Below, one piece after another: positions 1 to 13,100 of a stretch of DNA of 60,000 nucleotides. This stretch comes from Glandiceps talaboti (lineage: Eukaryota > Hemichordata > Enteropneusta > Spengelidae), in the NCBI RefSeq assembly GCF_964340395.1, contig NC_135550.1, positions 16,847,484-16,907,483 of the forward strand, in the 5' to 3' direction. The notes under the pieces are model-generated. The model did not search any database. It saw only the letters and a list, made by a program, of their open reading frames with translations, and was not told the origin of the DNA. Position 1 is the stretch's first letter. The number at the start of each line of letters is the position of its first letter. A program made the position numbers and the translations under genes.

Positions 1-83
1 TACATGCAAATGATATGCAAATGAGGACTAGATCATTCACTACACATGAAATCATGCTGTATGATTTTTATCGAAATTTGCCG

Positions 84-469
84 TTTCAGATAAATATTAC
101 AAAACCCCATGCTACATGAGTTCCAGTGTGGGTACTTGGGAGTATTTGCACTCATGCTTGCAGTTTTTTCGATGGGTGCAGAGAACACTGCAAGCACTTA
201 TGTAGATACCCTGAGTACACCACACTTGCAAACTGACATGGCATGGGGTTTTGTAGACTGTCGACAGTCGCTTGCGCCTTTTTTTCCTACGTTTTATCTA
301 AACTCCGATCCGGCACAACACTAGTGTAATCGAAAACTGATATCGAGGGCCGAAGGCCCGAGTGGTCGAGGGCCAAAGGCCCTTGTGCCGGATCGGAGTT
401 TAGATAAAACGTAGGAAAAAAAGGCGCAAGCGACTGTCGACAGTCTAGGGGTTTTGTTATGTTCTGAAA
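84..469. mobile_element. Foldback/MITE-like element with nested hairpin
   Basis: Outer ends are inverted: TTTCAG...ACAAAACCCC at 84-108 and GGGGTTTTGT...CTGAAA at 448-469. Inside, 255-318 and 383-446 are perfect 64-bp inverted copies, each tipped by the palindrome GACTGTCGACAGTC. No coding capacity was seen. Confidence 0.65.
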
Positions 470-569
470 TATCTGTTTCTTTTACTTTAATATGTAAAAT
501 ATTTGTCAACTAAATTTCTATTTTCATCAACAAAACTGAACAGTCAGGACACTTTGATTGTGGCAGTGC

Positions 570-709
570 ACCGATGAATATTGAGTTTACACAGAAACAC
601 AACATCCAAGATGTGTATCGATGAATGTAGAGTTTACACAGAAACACAACATCCAAGATGTGTACCGATGAATGTAGAGTTTACACAGAAACACAACATC
701 CAAGATGTG
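570..709. repeat. 47-bp tandem repeat, 3 copies
   Basis: Units start CGATGAAT at 572, 619 and 666 and contain GAGTTTACACAGAAACACAA. Degenerate pieces of the same unit recur at 838-925. Confidence 0.9.
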
Positions 710-988
710 AGGTATGTATGAGTACCTCTAAAGGTATTCTGTGACCCAAAGTGCTACTAGCAGTTTACAGTAGTACTTGCTGTGTGCGACCGTAAGTGAT
801 ACTAGCATAGGCTATCTTAGACAAGAGTGTGAGTGCGAGTGTAGAGTTTACACAAAGACACACAACATCCACTAACACTGCAATGTAGAGTTTACAAAGC
901 CACACAATATCTACATGATGTACAGTGTCTACAAATTCATCAGTCTGTATGAAACATCATAAATATTTATTCAGTTGCTTGTGATAGG

Positions 989-1107
989 CTAGTCTCGGTT
1001 ACCCAGACTCTCATCTCTGAGGGTGCTGCCTACGAGACTTCCCCAAATGTTTGGGCAGGTCTGGTAGGCAGTGCCCCCAGAGACGAGAGTCTTGGTAACT
1101 GGGACTA
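989..1107. mobile_element. Miniature foldback element with 8-bp target duplication
   Basis: Begins CTAGTC and ends GACTAG, with about 45-bp inverted arms (989-1033 and 1063-1107). Flanked on both sides by GTGATAGG (981-988 and 1108-1115), an 8-bp duplication as left by hAT-type transposases. Confidence 0.75.
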
Positions 1108-3337
1108 GTGATAGGCAGAAACCTGTGCACGTTACAAAAGGAGGTCATATACCCTAGAGGTCAACATAAACTAGTTTACAGGAACAATGAAAAGTATGCT
1201 GAATTTATCAAGTGGGTGTGACCTCATTCAATAATCTGGAGTTCAACTTTTAGTCACCTTAACTATAAAATTGAATATTGAGAGTAAATTAAGGTACATC
1301 TTTGTTAAAAACTAGTATATGATGAGATACTGTAACAACACACTAGTTTGTGGAATTATGCGGCTCTAGAGAAACGAGATTTATTTGACCCTTTTCATTT
1401 ATTGTCAGACAAATACGTGATCATTGAGGATTTAGCATATTCTAAAAGAAATATCAGGTCACAGGTGTTTGAGTTGAACGGTCGCATTCAATACCATGAT
1501 TTTAAGATATTTAAAAGACATTGCTAGGTCATTGTACCCTGCAGGCCAACTCTGACATGCACATTGTCTTTTTTTAATAATTCAACAGACTCAAATAAAC
1601 ACTCCTATCTATAAATATGGACTACTTAATATGTGCAAACAGTTCATATATTCACCAACCAAATATGAGCTGTCCTGGAGATTTCAATTAAAACTCCGAC
1701 AGAAAGATAAGGCGCAGGATGTACTATTTTTGTGCTAAACATCTGTGTATTCTGATGATGTATACTGCTATGACCTGATATGCCCTGCCTTTGAGTACCT
1801 CAATAATACAGTCGCTTTCTATAACTATATCAATGAACTTGGTCATGAATTGTTTAGAAATACAGTCATGCATATCTGCTTATACAATGTACATATATCT
1901 ATACACTGTATAAGTTTGATTAACAGACACGTCCCTCAGATGACGTCTTCTCCCACCTATGTATGAATGGTTACATCCTGCCCTACATATGGTAATAACC
2001 AATGGTGATAACTCGTGTCACACTGACAAATAGTGTACAACAAGGAGTCCCTTGATGAGACTATTAGGTTATGAGGTAGAAGTGGGCTAAATGAATCATA
2101 TGACCATGCAATGAGGTCAGGTTAGGTGGTATATAAGGCACAAGACTGACTCAGTCTATTGAAATAGGTTTACTTAATTGATCTGGGTCAGAGGCAGCGG
2201 AATTAGACCTTGGAACAGGAACATCTCATTTGTACTAAGAATATGTATAACATGGGTACATATGTCACTGTCAGAACTGATATCATATTGATGATTAGAG
2301 ATACCAATTTAATTGGTAAATTACATGTAAAACCTTGCACTTCCACATTGGTCTGGGTGTTTACAGTGAGTAACCAGATATAAACTGAGTGCTTTTCATA
2401 AGAACAAAAGCAAGTCTGCCGAGTGCACTGTACAATATTTTACCCACAACTCTCTCTGATTTGTACTGTTGGACATCATCTCCTTGAAGTCAGACAGATC
2501 TCACCAGAGTACAGGGTTTTGTTAGAATATTTTTGCCATTTTCAAAATGTATAATTGCCACTGATAAATTTCTGAATACATATCTTCATTGGTTCTGGTA
2601 TCAATGATTTATTGTAGAAGGAGTAGCAATTTTAGAAATTTGTCAACAGATTTTCTTGAAAGACATGCAAAATATTTTTTTTACGAAACTATGGAAAATA
2701 TATGCAACTGTTATGACTTTGCCAAAGATATAGATTTATTTGAATAGGTATGACAAAATAAATTTACGTACTAAAACTCATCATACACACTGTCTACCCA
2801 AGTTAGTGATACTTTGACATTGAAAAGTGTTTTATTCAAAGTACATGTTTCATTTAGTTGCTGGTACACTTTTATGCAAAATTTAGAACTTTATTTTTGA
2901 TTCCCAAACGTACTTTTGTTGCATATTAATCAAATGTAATTACTATGCTTAAAATGTTGGCAAATATGGGTTATTGAAGAAGTTATAAAATAAGGAACTT
3001 TAAATCAGATAGAATTGTGGGTAAGATATTGTACAGTGGTGTGTTATTCCTCCATGTTTTATCAGATTTAGACATTCTGAGCAACCATACATGGTACATG
3101 TATATCCCTAGCCCCTTAATTGGGAAATTTCATCAATTATGAAAATGACTCATAACAAGTTAAAACAAGTCATTGAGAATGACATACTCCCCGCTATAAT
3201 TGGGTTTTAAGGAATTATCACTACTCTGATCACGCAACAACACTTGTGAACCTAAATCAAGCAGACTTAGATATGTTGTGTCTGCTTGTTGGACATGGAA
3301 CATGCCTACAACAATAAAGGATGGGTCGGGTATGGGG

Positions 3338-3840
3338 GATCGTATCATGACGAAAATGGATATGCACATGTATGTCATAGAACACTGTCCTAATACCAAC
3401 TTTGAATGAGATCTGTTCAAGCATGTCTGAGTTATGGCTTTGGACATGGAAAATTCACAAACAAAATAGCTGCTGGGCGGCCATATTGGATCGTATCATG
3501 ACAACAATGAATATGCACATGTATGTCATAGAACACTGTCCTAATACCAACTTTGAATGAGATCTGTTCAAGCATGTCTGAGTTATGGCTTTAGACAGGG
3601 AAAATTTGCAAACAAAATGGCTGCTTGGTGGCCATATTGGATCGTATCATGAAACAAATTAACATGCATATGTATGCTATTGTATGCTTCTCCGGTACCA
3701 AGTTTGAAAAAAATCGGTCTAGGCATCTCCAAGAAACGGCTGCGGACGGACGGACGGATGCACAGACGCACGGACGGACACACGGACAGACGGAACCCAA
3801 TCCATAAGTCCCCGTCCCGGACTTCATCCGGCGGGGACTA
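3338..3840. repeat. Dispersed repeat with three 151-bp modules and GGAC tail
   Basis: GATCGTATCATGA recurs at 3338, 3489 and 3640 (period 151). The third module runs into a GGACGGAC-type stretch (3745-3795) and ends with a GC-rich CCGGCGGGGACTAATTA. It looks like a complete interspersed element; open frames inside it are chance. Confidence 0.6.
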
Positions 3841-4264
3841 ATTACATCAGCCAGCTACAGAAACATGTATTTTGTTATCATCAATGCATATATATCAAAG
3901 TATATGAAATCTGAAGCTTGCATTCATAAGATATTGCCTAATTAACATTTAACTTTTAATAAACTTCATTTATTTGTACATCGAATATCAATATTTTCGT
4001 TGAGAAACAATGAAGGCCAGAAAACTAGGGACATTGACAATGGTAAGAGTGTTCTAGTCTTGTGTCACCTGCAGGTAAATAACAAACGTCTATAAACCAC
4101 CATTAAGCACAACTCTTACAATTTGCAGTTTCCTCATGTAGTTTAGGGATTCACAGAAATTGAATCAGACGATAAAAAAAACCCTTTTCCTATGGAAAAC
4201 TACTGCAATAACATTGTAACACACTGGCACAACTTGGCAAAAGACACTATTGCTGGCTTGTTGC

Positions 4265-4640
4265 TATGCACATTTGTGTTTAAAATATTTTTGAAATGTT
4301 AATTCACTTGATTACCCATCACTATTCGTATCAGACACCTGGTTTTTCACTTTTGCTATAGACATGGTCTTAGTTGCTAGGTATAACTGAATACATTTTT
4401 AAATGTTCATTCACTTGATTACCCATCACTTCGTATCAGACACCTGGTTTTTCACTTTTGCTAAAGACATGGTCTTAGTTGCTAGGTATAACTGAATATA
4501 TTCTTGAAATGTTAATTCACTTGATTACCCATCACTATTTGTATCAGACACCTGGTTTTTCATTTTTGCAATAGACATGGTCTTAGTTGCTGGGTATAAT
4601 TGAATATACTTTTTAATGTTTATTCACTTGTCTCTCAAAT
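4265..4640. repeat. 107-bp tandem repeat, about 3.5 copies
   Basis: TTCACTTGATTACCC recurs near 4303, 4410 and 4516, with a final partial copy at 4623. Confidence 0.85.
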
Positions 4641-4913
4641 AATAGCCTCCCTGTACTCTTGAAGGACTAACGCTTCACACGGGTATAGATACAGTATTTG
4701 TAAGTAAAAACTTGTGTTTACTGTTTCTCAAGCTGAGAATTACATAATAGAACTGAAGGTTAAGGTGCCAAATTTTCCATGAAAATTGATAAAAAAATTA
4801 CTCAGAGATCCAAAGTTAATCAAGATACTTGGAGTGTATTGTTTAATAAAATACACATTTCCAAGAGTGAATTGATATTTTTGCATTGACCACATCTACC
4901 CAAGTTCAAAAAG

Positions 4914-5408
4914 AGTATTGTACAATGTAAGGGGTTTATCCTACAAATTAATGGAATCACCCAAAGACAGGGTATTGTACAATGTAAGGGGTTTATCCTA
5001 CAAATTAATGGAATCATCCGAAGACAGGGTATTGTACAATGTAAGGGGTTTATCCTACGAATTAATGGAATCATCCGAAGACAGGGTATTGTACAATGTA
5101 AGGGGTTTATCCTACGAATTAATGGAATCATCCGAAGACAGGGTATTGTGCATTTGTAAGGGGTTTATCCTACAAATTAATGGAATCACCCAACAGAGTG
5201 TATTGTACAATGTAAGGGGTTTATCCTACAAATTAATGGAATCACCCAACGCAGTGTAATGGACAATGTAAGGGGTTTATCCTACAAATTAATGGAATCA
5301 CCCAAAGACAGGGTATTGTGCATTTGTAAGGGGTTTATCCTACAAATTAATGGAATCACCCAACGCAGTGTAATGGACAATGTAAGGGGTTTATCCTACA
5401 AATTAATA
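4914..5408. repeat. 57-bp minisatellite, about 8.7 copies
   Basis: The unit contains ATGTAAGGGGTTTATCCTAC and TTAATGGAATCA. Because 57 is a multiple of three, it stays open in several frames on both strands; no gene is implied. Confidence 0.92.
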
Positions 5409-5649
5409 TAAGTAACCCGTTATTTGTAAACAATAATGATGAAAAATACTCAGAGTTGCAGACCATGTCCCTTTAATCAATATTTTCTACCAGTACCACA
5501 CCTGATTTACTGTGTACTGAACAGTTACTGATCTAGCTTGGTATAGTACAAACAGTTACATGCTGAGAAATTATTGAATTTTATTGTAGACGTTTTCAAA
5601 CAATTATACACAAATAAACGACTATATGTATGGATGGCCTGAAGCCATA

Positions 5650-5760
5650 TTAATTCAATAACAGCTGATGTCAACAGCAACACCTCACACTGAATAACAG
5701 CTGACGTCAACAACACCACCTCACACTGTATAACAGCTGACGTCAACAACACCATCACCA
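5650..5760. repeat. Short tandem repeat around AACAGCTGACGTCAACA
   Basis: Three degenerate copies, each with CAGCTGAYGTCAACA and CCTCACACTG. Confidence 0.8.
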
Positions 5761-7997
5761 CTGTTTCCAAGCAACCATGCAAGGACATTTATTATAAATA
5801 GGACCATTTCCAGGAATTTTCACTTTGACCTTGCATGATATAATATATGTGAATGACCAGCAAGTCATTACATTACAATCCAAGTTTGGTTGTCTGCCTT
5901 TTACCTAATGTATTTGAATACCTCTGATCTATATGATGTGTAAAGTATTGGACATATATATCTTTGTTATTTATAGTTGTTGATAGCCATACATCTATAT
6001 ATATTTAATGTAGATTAATTAGCTAGGTTGAGGAGAAGCAACACAAGATTGGTGCGCTATCAGAGAACTACATTTAATTCATTAAGAGTGCAGACTGCTG
6101 TTGGAGATTGTAAAATGTTCCTGTTATATCTGCCAACAGCGAAAAGACTGCTGTATACAGTTGTGGACTATAAAACTAGTAAACATGTCGAATTCTAGAT
6201 ATCCCAAAATTGTTATAACATGCTTTACCAAATTGAAAACTTGGGTAAGATCATGAGGTATACAGGGGTAAGGGATGTATTTGAAGTACAAAATACTGAT
6301 TTATTTACAAGTACTTTTGTTACTAGTCTAGCTTTTTATCTTCAAATTGGTACGTTGAAGTGTTAATCCTAAATGGGACTTGTAAGTGACAGAAATTTCA
6401 AATTTCTATTTACACAAAAAGATGGTTGCATGTTTTAGGTGCTCAGTTCACTATTTGAAATAAAAGTGAAAGTTGGGAGAAAAAAATGGTATTGAAAGAC
6501 AAGATCTTATTTGAATCCATGGACTATCCAACATGAGGATATAATTTTGTTCAATTCATCTCAGTATAAACTATCAAACCATAGACCCTCCAGGGATCTA
6601 TGATCAAACTCGTTATTTTCCTGTGAACTCTCAAACACTGGCCAGTCATTCACCTTTGGAGCGTGGTCATTCACCTATTGAGTGGTCACTCCATCTTGTC
6701 CAAGTTGATCAATCGACAGGCCATTCACCTCGCTTTGCTGGGTAATGACCTTTCATTAATGTCAACTACCTCTACTAGATGCCATCAACCTTTTCATTCA
6801 CATCTCTCCAGACAATCCATCATTCAAAAAAAAAAATGGAATGTGCCAAGCAGACAGACAACACATATTCACTCCTGGGACTTGACAATGAATGGAATAT
6901 GCCTAATATGAGTTTCAATGGAATGACCCACTCACAACACAAAGGTGTGGTAAAAATCAATTTGAAAATAATCTTCAAAACAGCAAGTATAGCATGGACT
7001 ATCTCTAAATGAAATACTTGCAATGATCAAAGAAATCAGACAAGGTTACAAGGCTTGACGATGAATACACAATTCTACTATTAAAGCTGTACATACCTTT
7101 ATCACAAATAGAGTAAACCAGGAGGGGGTGTTTGATCAGGGAATATTACGTAAGATTACATAAAACACCCATTAATCATGGTCTGTTAATTATTAGAACA
7201 AAGTTTCATAGTTGAGTGATTATCAATACAACCTGTCTATTGATTGTTGCTATATATAGACTCATGATGTCATTTATATTTGGAATTATTTCAACCTGAC
7301 TGTCAGGTTGTATATAGCTATCTAATAATATCTAAGACAGTTGAAATATCAACTCTTTAAATATACCCTCATGGTAACAGTTATTGCGTTACAAACTAGT
7401 AGTTCAAGTTTCACTACATCAAACTTTTGTAATTGTATAGATGTGGCAGCTAGGCATTGTTTTACTATTTCAAAACCCTACCCAATACACAATTGCTCTA
7501 TCAATCCTGTCATGTGCCTCACCAGGTTCATTTTTACAATGGTTCAGTCCATAATGTGGTATGGTCCTATTATCTGAAATGAGGATTCATGTGATGCAGG
7601 CATGACAATTTAAATTCACTCTGCAATCATAGCATTAGCTGTACGTGTTATGAAGCATGTCTACAGTAAGAAAATTACTTTCCTTCCCAATTATCCTCTG
7701 AGCTGCATTCTTGATAGGTTTGTTAATTTCTTTCATGTACAGCACATAGAGTCTAGAATTCTAAACTGCATGGTACAGTGTATTACGTATTAAAAACATA
7801 TGAAATTATGAATTTGTAGTACCTGTAGCATTTTAGTATTATGCATTAATAGCATGCTAATGAAGAAAAGAAATTGGAAATGCATTTCAGATACATGGAG
7901 TTTGCATGTTACAAATAGCTGTAATCTATGATCAATATAATTGATCCTGGTTGACTAACAATGTCAGCATGACAATGAGTTTAATAGCTGAACTTTA

Positions 7998-7998
7998 T

Positions 7999-8055
<57 letters not shown>

Positions 8056-8184
8056 CCATGCCTGCTTGCTTGCATGCATACACACACAAAACATATTTTG
8101 CATGCACAATTTACATACATAATTTAATTTGCACATTAGCTTTAATTTGTCTATCCTCCTGCACATATCACCCCTACTCACTAG

Positions 8185-8232
<48 letters not shown>

Positions 8233-8360
8233 TACATACATACATACATACATACATACACACATACATACATACATACATACATACACACACACATACA
8301 TACATACATACATACAATAACATACATACATACATACATACATACACACATACATAGAGA
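7998..8360. repeat. (CA)n and (CATA)n microsatellites
   Basis: (CA)n at about 8000-8052 and 8188-8230, then (CATA)n mixed with (CA)n to about 8356. The block ends about 15 nt from the exon 15 donor. Confidence 0.95.
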
Positions 8361-8372
8361 GAAATAACTTAC

Positions 8373-8522
8373 CTCAGAATTAAAGTGCACTGTCTTGCTA
8401 TCAGATTTCTGCAACTGCATAGCTAACTCAGCTATTCTACTGGCATAATGTCTCTTAATCAATTGCTCTCTGGCTTCATCTTCCTTTTCTATCGTTATTT
8501 GTGTAGTTTCAAATTTCCCAAG
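8373..8522 (-). CDS. PPP1R21: PPP1R21 exon 15 (last exon found)
   Basis: Residues 646-695, with REQLIKRHYASRIAELAMQL and ending SKTVHFNSE. Acceptor GTTTAG, donor GTAAGT. The frame is open and in phase 0 at the donor, so coding must continue in at least one more exon that I could not find. A GT/GTAT microsatellite starts about 15 nt into the intron. Confidence 0.94.
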
Positions 8523-10101
8523 CTAAACGATGAAAAAAGAAAATTTCATGTTAACAACAACATACCGTAGTTACATCAAAAAAACATTATCAAATAATGA
8601 CATGCAAAAATATTTGGGTTGCGTTAAGGTAATGTATGAATGTATGTAAATGAAGTAGACCTGAACTGCTTCCTGGGGAGCTACATTCATGCCTATAGCA
8701 CAACTGAATTTTGTGCTAAAAACTGTGACATCAAATCAATTCTCTTATGGTGTAGCCTAGTAGCAAGAATACCGCATTTTATTCCTCTGTTCATTTTCCA
8801 TCGGTTTTAATTTGTTAACAAATCAACAATAGACAGCTGGATTTTATACTACATTCTTCAAATTTGTCACCTGAAAGTAGTCTAAAAATCATCGAGTCTC
8901 GCAACTATTTAGACACATATAAAGTTCACATGTTATGTTTAGAAAAATATCAAGAAATGCCTTTAGACATGATTTAAAAGAAATTGGTCACACATACATG
9001 CTACAAAGTGTCTGTGATGTTCAAGAAATGATTTAATTTTGATAGTCTGCCGGGCCCTGAAGGTCAAGGTCAGAGATCACTTTGTTACAAGAAAGGTTGT
9101 GTCTCTACATATTAAAGTGTTAAAGCTATGTAGCAATATACTGTTTTTTTTGCATGGAGGGACAGAATCCATTTTAATAGCCCCCCCCCCCCCCTCCCCT
9201 CGAAGACTAAATAAATGAAGTAAACTATCAAAATATAGGTCAGTTGGGCCCATTGAACAGCTGTAAATTCTACCATTCTCAGTAAACGCTAAAGCTCACA
9301 TTGATGTCATTTTACAAACAGATAACACAGAGCAGACAATTTGTAAACACACACCGATTTTGTTTTTGTTTTTCTATGACAACCATACCCTTTCCTATCA
9401 CACCTTTCCTAATTTGGGAAATATATATCACAGTTTTATACAATACACTGGAAGTCTTGAGTCACCTGTAGACCCATTCAGGTGCTATCTTCTTGAACAG
9501 CACTCCTAGTGTCTAAACTATACAATCTTTTGTCTTTCTGATGACCCCACACCCCATTCTTCCTCTACCTTCTCGTTGAATTAGCATTCGAACAGCACTC
9601 CTAGTGTCCAAACTATACAATCTTTTGTCTTTCTGATGACCCCACACCCCATTCTTCCTCTACCTTCTCGTTGAATAAACATTTGAACAGCACTCCTAGT
9701 GTCCACACTTCACAATCTTTTGTCTTTCCAATAACCACACCCTGACATACTAGTAATTTTGTACACATTGTTATGTCAGTGTTGTATATGTAGTACTTAC
9801 CCAAGAAGTTTCTAGTTTAGGTTCTAGATTTAGTTGATTCATTGTGGGACTGTTTGGTGACTTAGCAGCAGTTATCTTAGATGGGCCATCATCTTGTTGA
9901 CTTCTAGGTTGGTTTAATTCAAGCTGTTTGATCCTCTGTAAAAAACAAAACATTTTGTACTTCTGTACCTACTAGAAAATAAACTATGCTATGCTACGGA
10001 TATACATAGTTTGTTTGTTAGGTTAAAACTGGCATATGGCATAACTACAACTTGAATAAGTCACATTGCTTCACATGAGTAGTACTCAACAGGCATCATT
10101 G

Positions 10102-10144
<43 letters not shown>

Positions 10145-13100
10145 AACACACACACGTAAAGATAGTGAGAGAGAGAGAGAGAGCGAGAAAAAAAGCCACA
10201 TCAATGAATGAATATCATTGAGGACCCGTCATATTGGGCAAAGTGTGCCATGCTTTGATGATATGTATTGAATTACACTACAAGTGATACTGGCTATACA
10301 ACATAATAATTCTTACCTGTAATTCCTTATCATATTTAATCTGTGTGAGTTGTGCTTCCAGCATCCAATGTTCTTTCTCTTGTTCTAGTTTGGTGATTTT
10401 ATCCAAATTACTGGCCACTTGTTGAGTAAGCCCAACCTTACTTTCTGTAGAACTCAGTAAAATTCTCCTGTTTAACATGGCAGTCTCATATGGAACTGTT
10501 TCTGGTTGTGGCTGAAAACATTCAACACCTTTGTTACTGTCTTTGTTAAACTTTAGAAAACTTCTGAGAGTCTGTTCTACCCCCCCCCCCCCAACTAAAA
10601 CCAACCACTCTCAGAATCTATTTAGTCTCCAGCAGCTAAAACAATTACTCTCAGAGTCTGTTGTCTCCTCCCCAACTAAAACCAACCACTCCCAGTCTAT
10701 TCTGCTTCCCACCCCCTCGAACCAGCCACTCTAGTCTAAGAATCTTATTATTCTGTTCCCCCAGCAACTAGACCAACCACTATCTATTCTATTCTGCTGT
10801 TGCTGACAGCAGAGTGTAAATATTACACAGTGTTCGTGTAAAAATCAGAATGCATTGTCTATGGTACATGTATAAATAAGTACATCAGGAAACCCCTCTT
10901 ACCCTCTTTAACATGTCCATATACTGGACAGCTCTGTGTCTAAGTTGTGCTACAGCTGGTGACGTTGATGGACCTTCACTTTCTGTAGTACTAATGAAAC
11001 TGTGTCCTCTTGTACGGAAGGCTACAGGACCACTGAAGAATTCTAAATGCGATTTCATAAAACTTGATATCTGTGGAAGACAAAAACATCACATGATAAG
11101 TATTTCAACTGTACAGTCGTCTATCAGACTCACAAATCATGACAGATATTGGCAAAGTGAACACTCAACTGTCTCTAATTCCCCAAATTGTTCAACCATT
11201 CTGATATCACTCTTCAACCATTCTGATATCACTCTTCATCCACTCTGATATCACTCTTCAACCATTACTGTTTGATGCGACCAATGACACACAACATACC
11301 TTTACCTTGCTGGTCAAAGTGACCAATGACAGACAACCTACCTTACTGGTCAAAGTGACCAATGACAGACAACCTACCTTACTGGTCAAAGTGACCAATG
11401 ACAGACAACCTACCTTACTGGTCAAAGTGACCAATGACAGACAACCTACCTTACTGGTCAAAGTGACCAATGACAGACAACCTACCTTACTGGTCAAAGT
11501 GACCAATGACAGACAACCTACCTTACTGGTCAAAGTGACCAATGACAGACAACCTACCTTACTGGTCAAAGTGACCAATGACAGACAACCTACCTTACTG
11601 GTCAAAGTGACCAATGACAGACAACCTACCTTACTGGTCAAAGTGACCAATGACAGACAACCTACCTTACTGGTCAAAGTGACCAATGACAGACAACCTA
11701 CCTTACTGGTTGAAGTGACCAATGACAGACAACCTACCTTACTGGTCAAAGTGACCAATGACAGACAACCTACCTTACTGGTTGAAGTGACCAATGATAT
11801 AAGTGATGACACAACACATTCGTCGGTGGTTTTCAGTTTTTGTGAAGCTGTTGGTAGTTGATGTTCTAAAGACACTTTTGAGTTGTAATGTTTGGATACA
11901 TCTGTAACAAAATGAAAGACAATGACAACTTGATGGCAAACAAATGATCAAACTTTTTTTGTGTGACACATACAATGTGTTTGTGACTGATTTTGAATGA
12001 AAATATCGAATATTCTTATTACATGTAGTTGAAGGGAATATTGGATTTTCAAAGCTAAAGTGTTCTCGTTGTATTGTTTCATTTTAACATCTCATGCTCT
12101 ACCAAAATGTTTAACTGTAAACTGGGAAGTGACCAATTCACATTTCATCACGTAGACATTTTGAAAAAAAAGAAGAAAAGATTTCATGGTTTGGCCACTA
12201 GGAGTGCTCTTTATATTCTGTTGTGGAGGCAGAATTGAGAGGGCCAGAATAGTCTAGTGTTGTAGCCTAAACAGAGCAAACATGAAGTAGCAACAAATTT
12301 CTATATTGTTCTCTCTGTTCTGTTTCATTTGTGACTACTAGTACCGTTAACGGTAATCAAAACATGCCTAACCACTACTGTAATACTTGCAGAGATATTT
12401 TACACACATTTTGTTCACAGCTGCTAGCACTGCCATACAATAAGTACACAAGACCAAATTGTAGCCTTCACTTTGCCAAACTTTGGGCAAACTCTTGCAA
12501 TCCTTACATATTTGCTGAACTCTGACCTATTGATTTTTCATGACGGTGTATAGATCTCGCTGAACTTTGATCTATTGACCTTTCATGAGTGTTACATCTT
12601 GCTAACTCTGACCTACTGACCTTTCATGACAGTGTATAGATCTTGCACACACTGAGCTAACTGTTGGAAGATAACGTCATGATTGGCTGTTGAGATATCA
12701 CATGACTTCTTACTGGCAGATGCAATGACATGAATGTAGGTATCTAGCCTACTTAGTACTGAAGCAAGTCTTTGCACAGCTGCATGCAATTCCATGTTTC
12801 TGGTTTCCAGAGTTTGGGAACAACTTGATATAGCACACTCTTCCTCTAAACTGTGGAAATAAACAGCATTATACCATGCATGAGCCAAGTTGAACAAAAA
12901 ATATGGAATATATACTCTGGTCATTCTACATCACAAAAAGGCATGTCTGTGTCGTGACAATGCGTGTCTACATCACTGGTTCTGCTGTGTTTGAAGTATG
13001 AGTCAAAACGCTGATATTACTTTGATATCACTGGGCACTGGTATAATTATGTTATTCTCCAATGTTTTTTTTTTCATTCAGCTGTAAAAAAGTTGTGAAC

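Larger units (their letters stand above)
1..8372. other. Region without recognised exons 3' of PPP1R21 exon 15
   Basis: Apart from the listed repeats I see no conserved coding segment on either strand. The missing PPP1R21 3' exons (roughly 80 residues) should begin here if intron sizes stay near 1 kb, but no TTKRSYEDQ-like segment could be picked out by eye. Confidence 0.5.

Noticed and set aside
4820-5259. Open frames of 103 and 113 residues on both strands
   Set aside because: Produced by a 57-bp repeat divisible by three; no conserved protein features.
7098-7180. Candidate PPP1R21 exon 16 ending at a GTATGT donor
   Set aside because: The translation has no resemblance to the expected C-terminus and no good acceptor.
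11302-11797. CRISPR-like regular direct repeats
   Set aside because: The 36-bp units are contiguous with no spacers, and the setting is a eukaryotic exon-intron junction.
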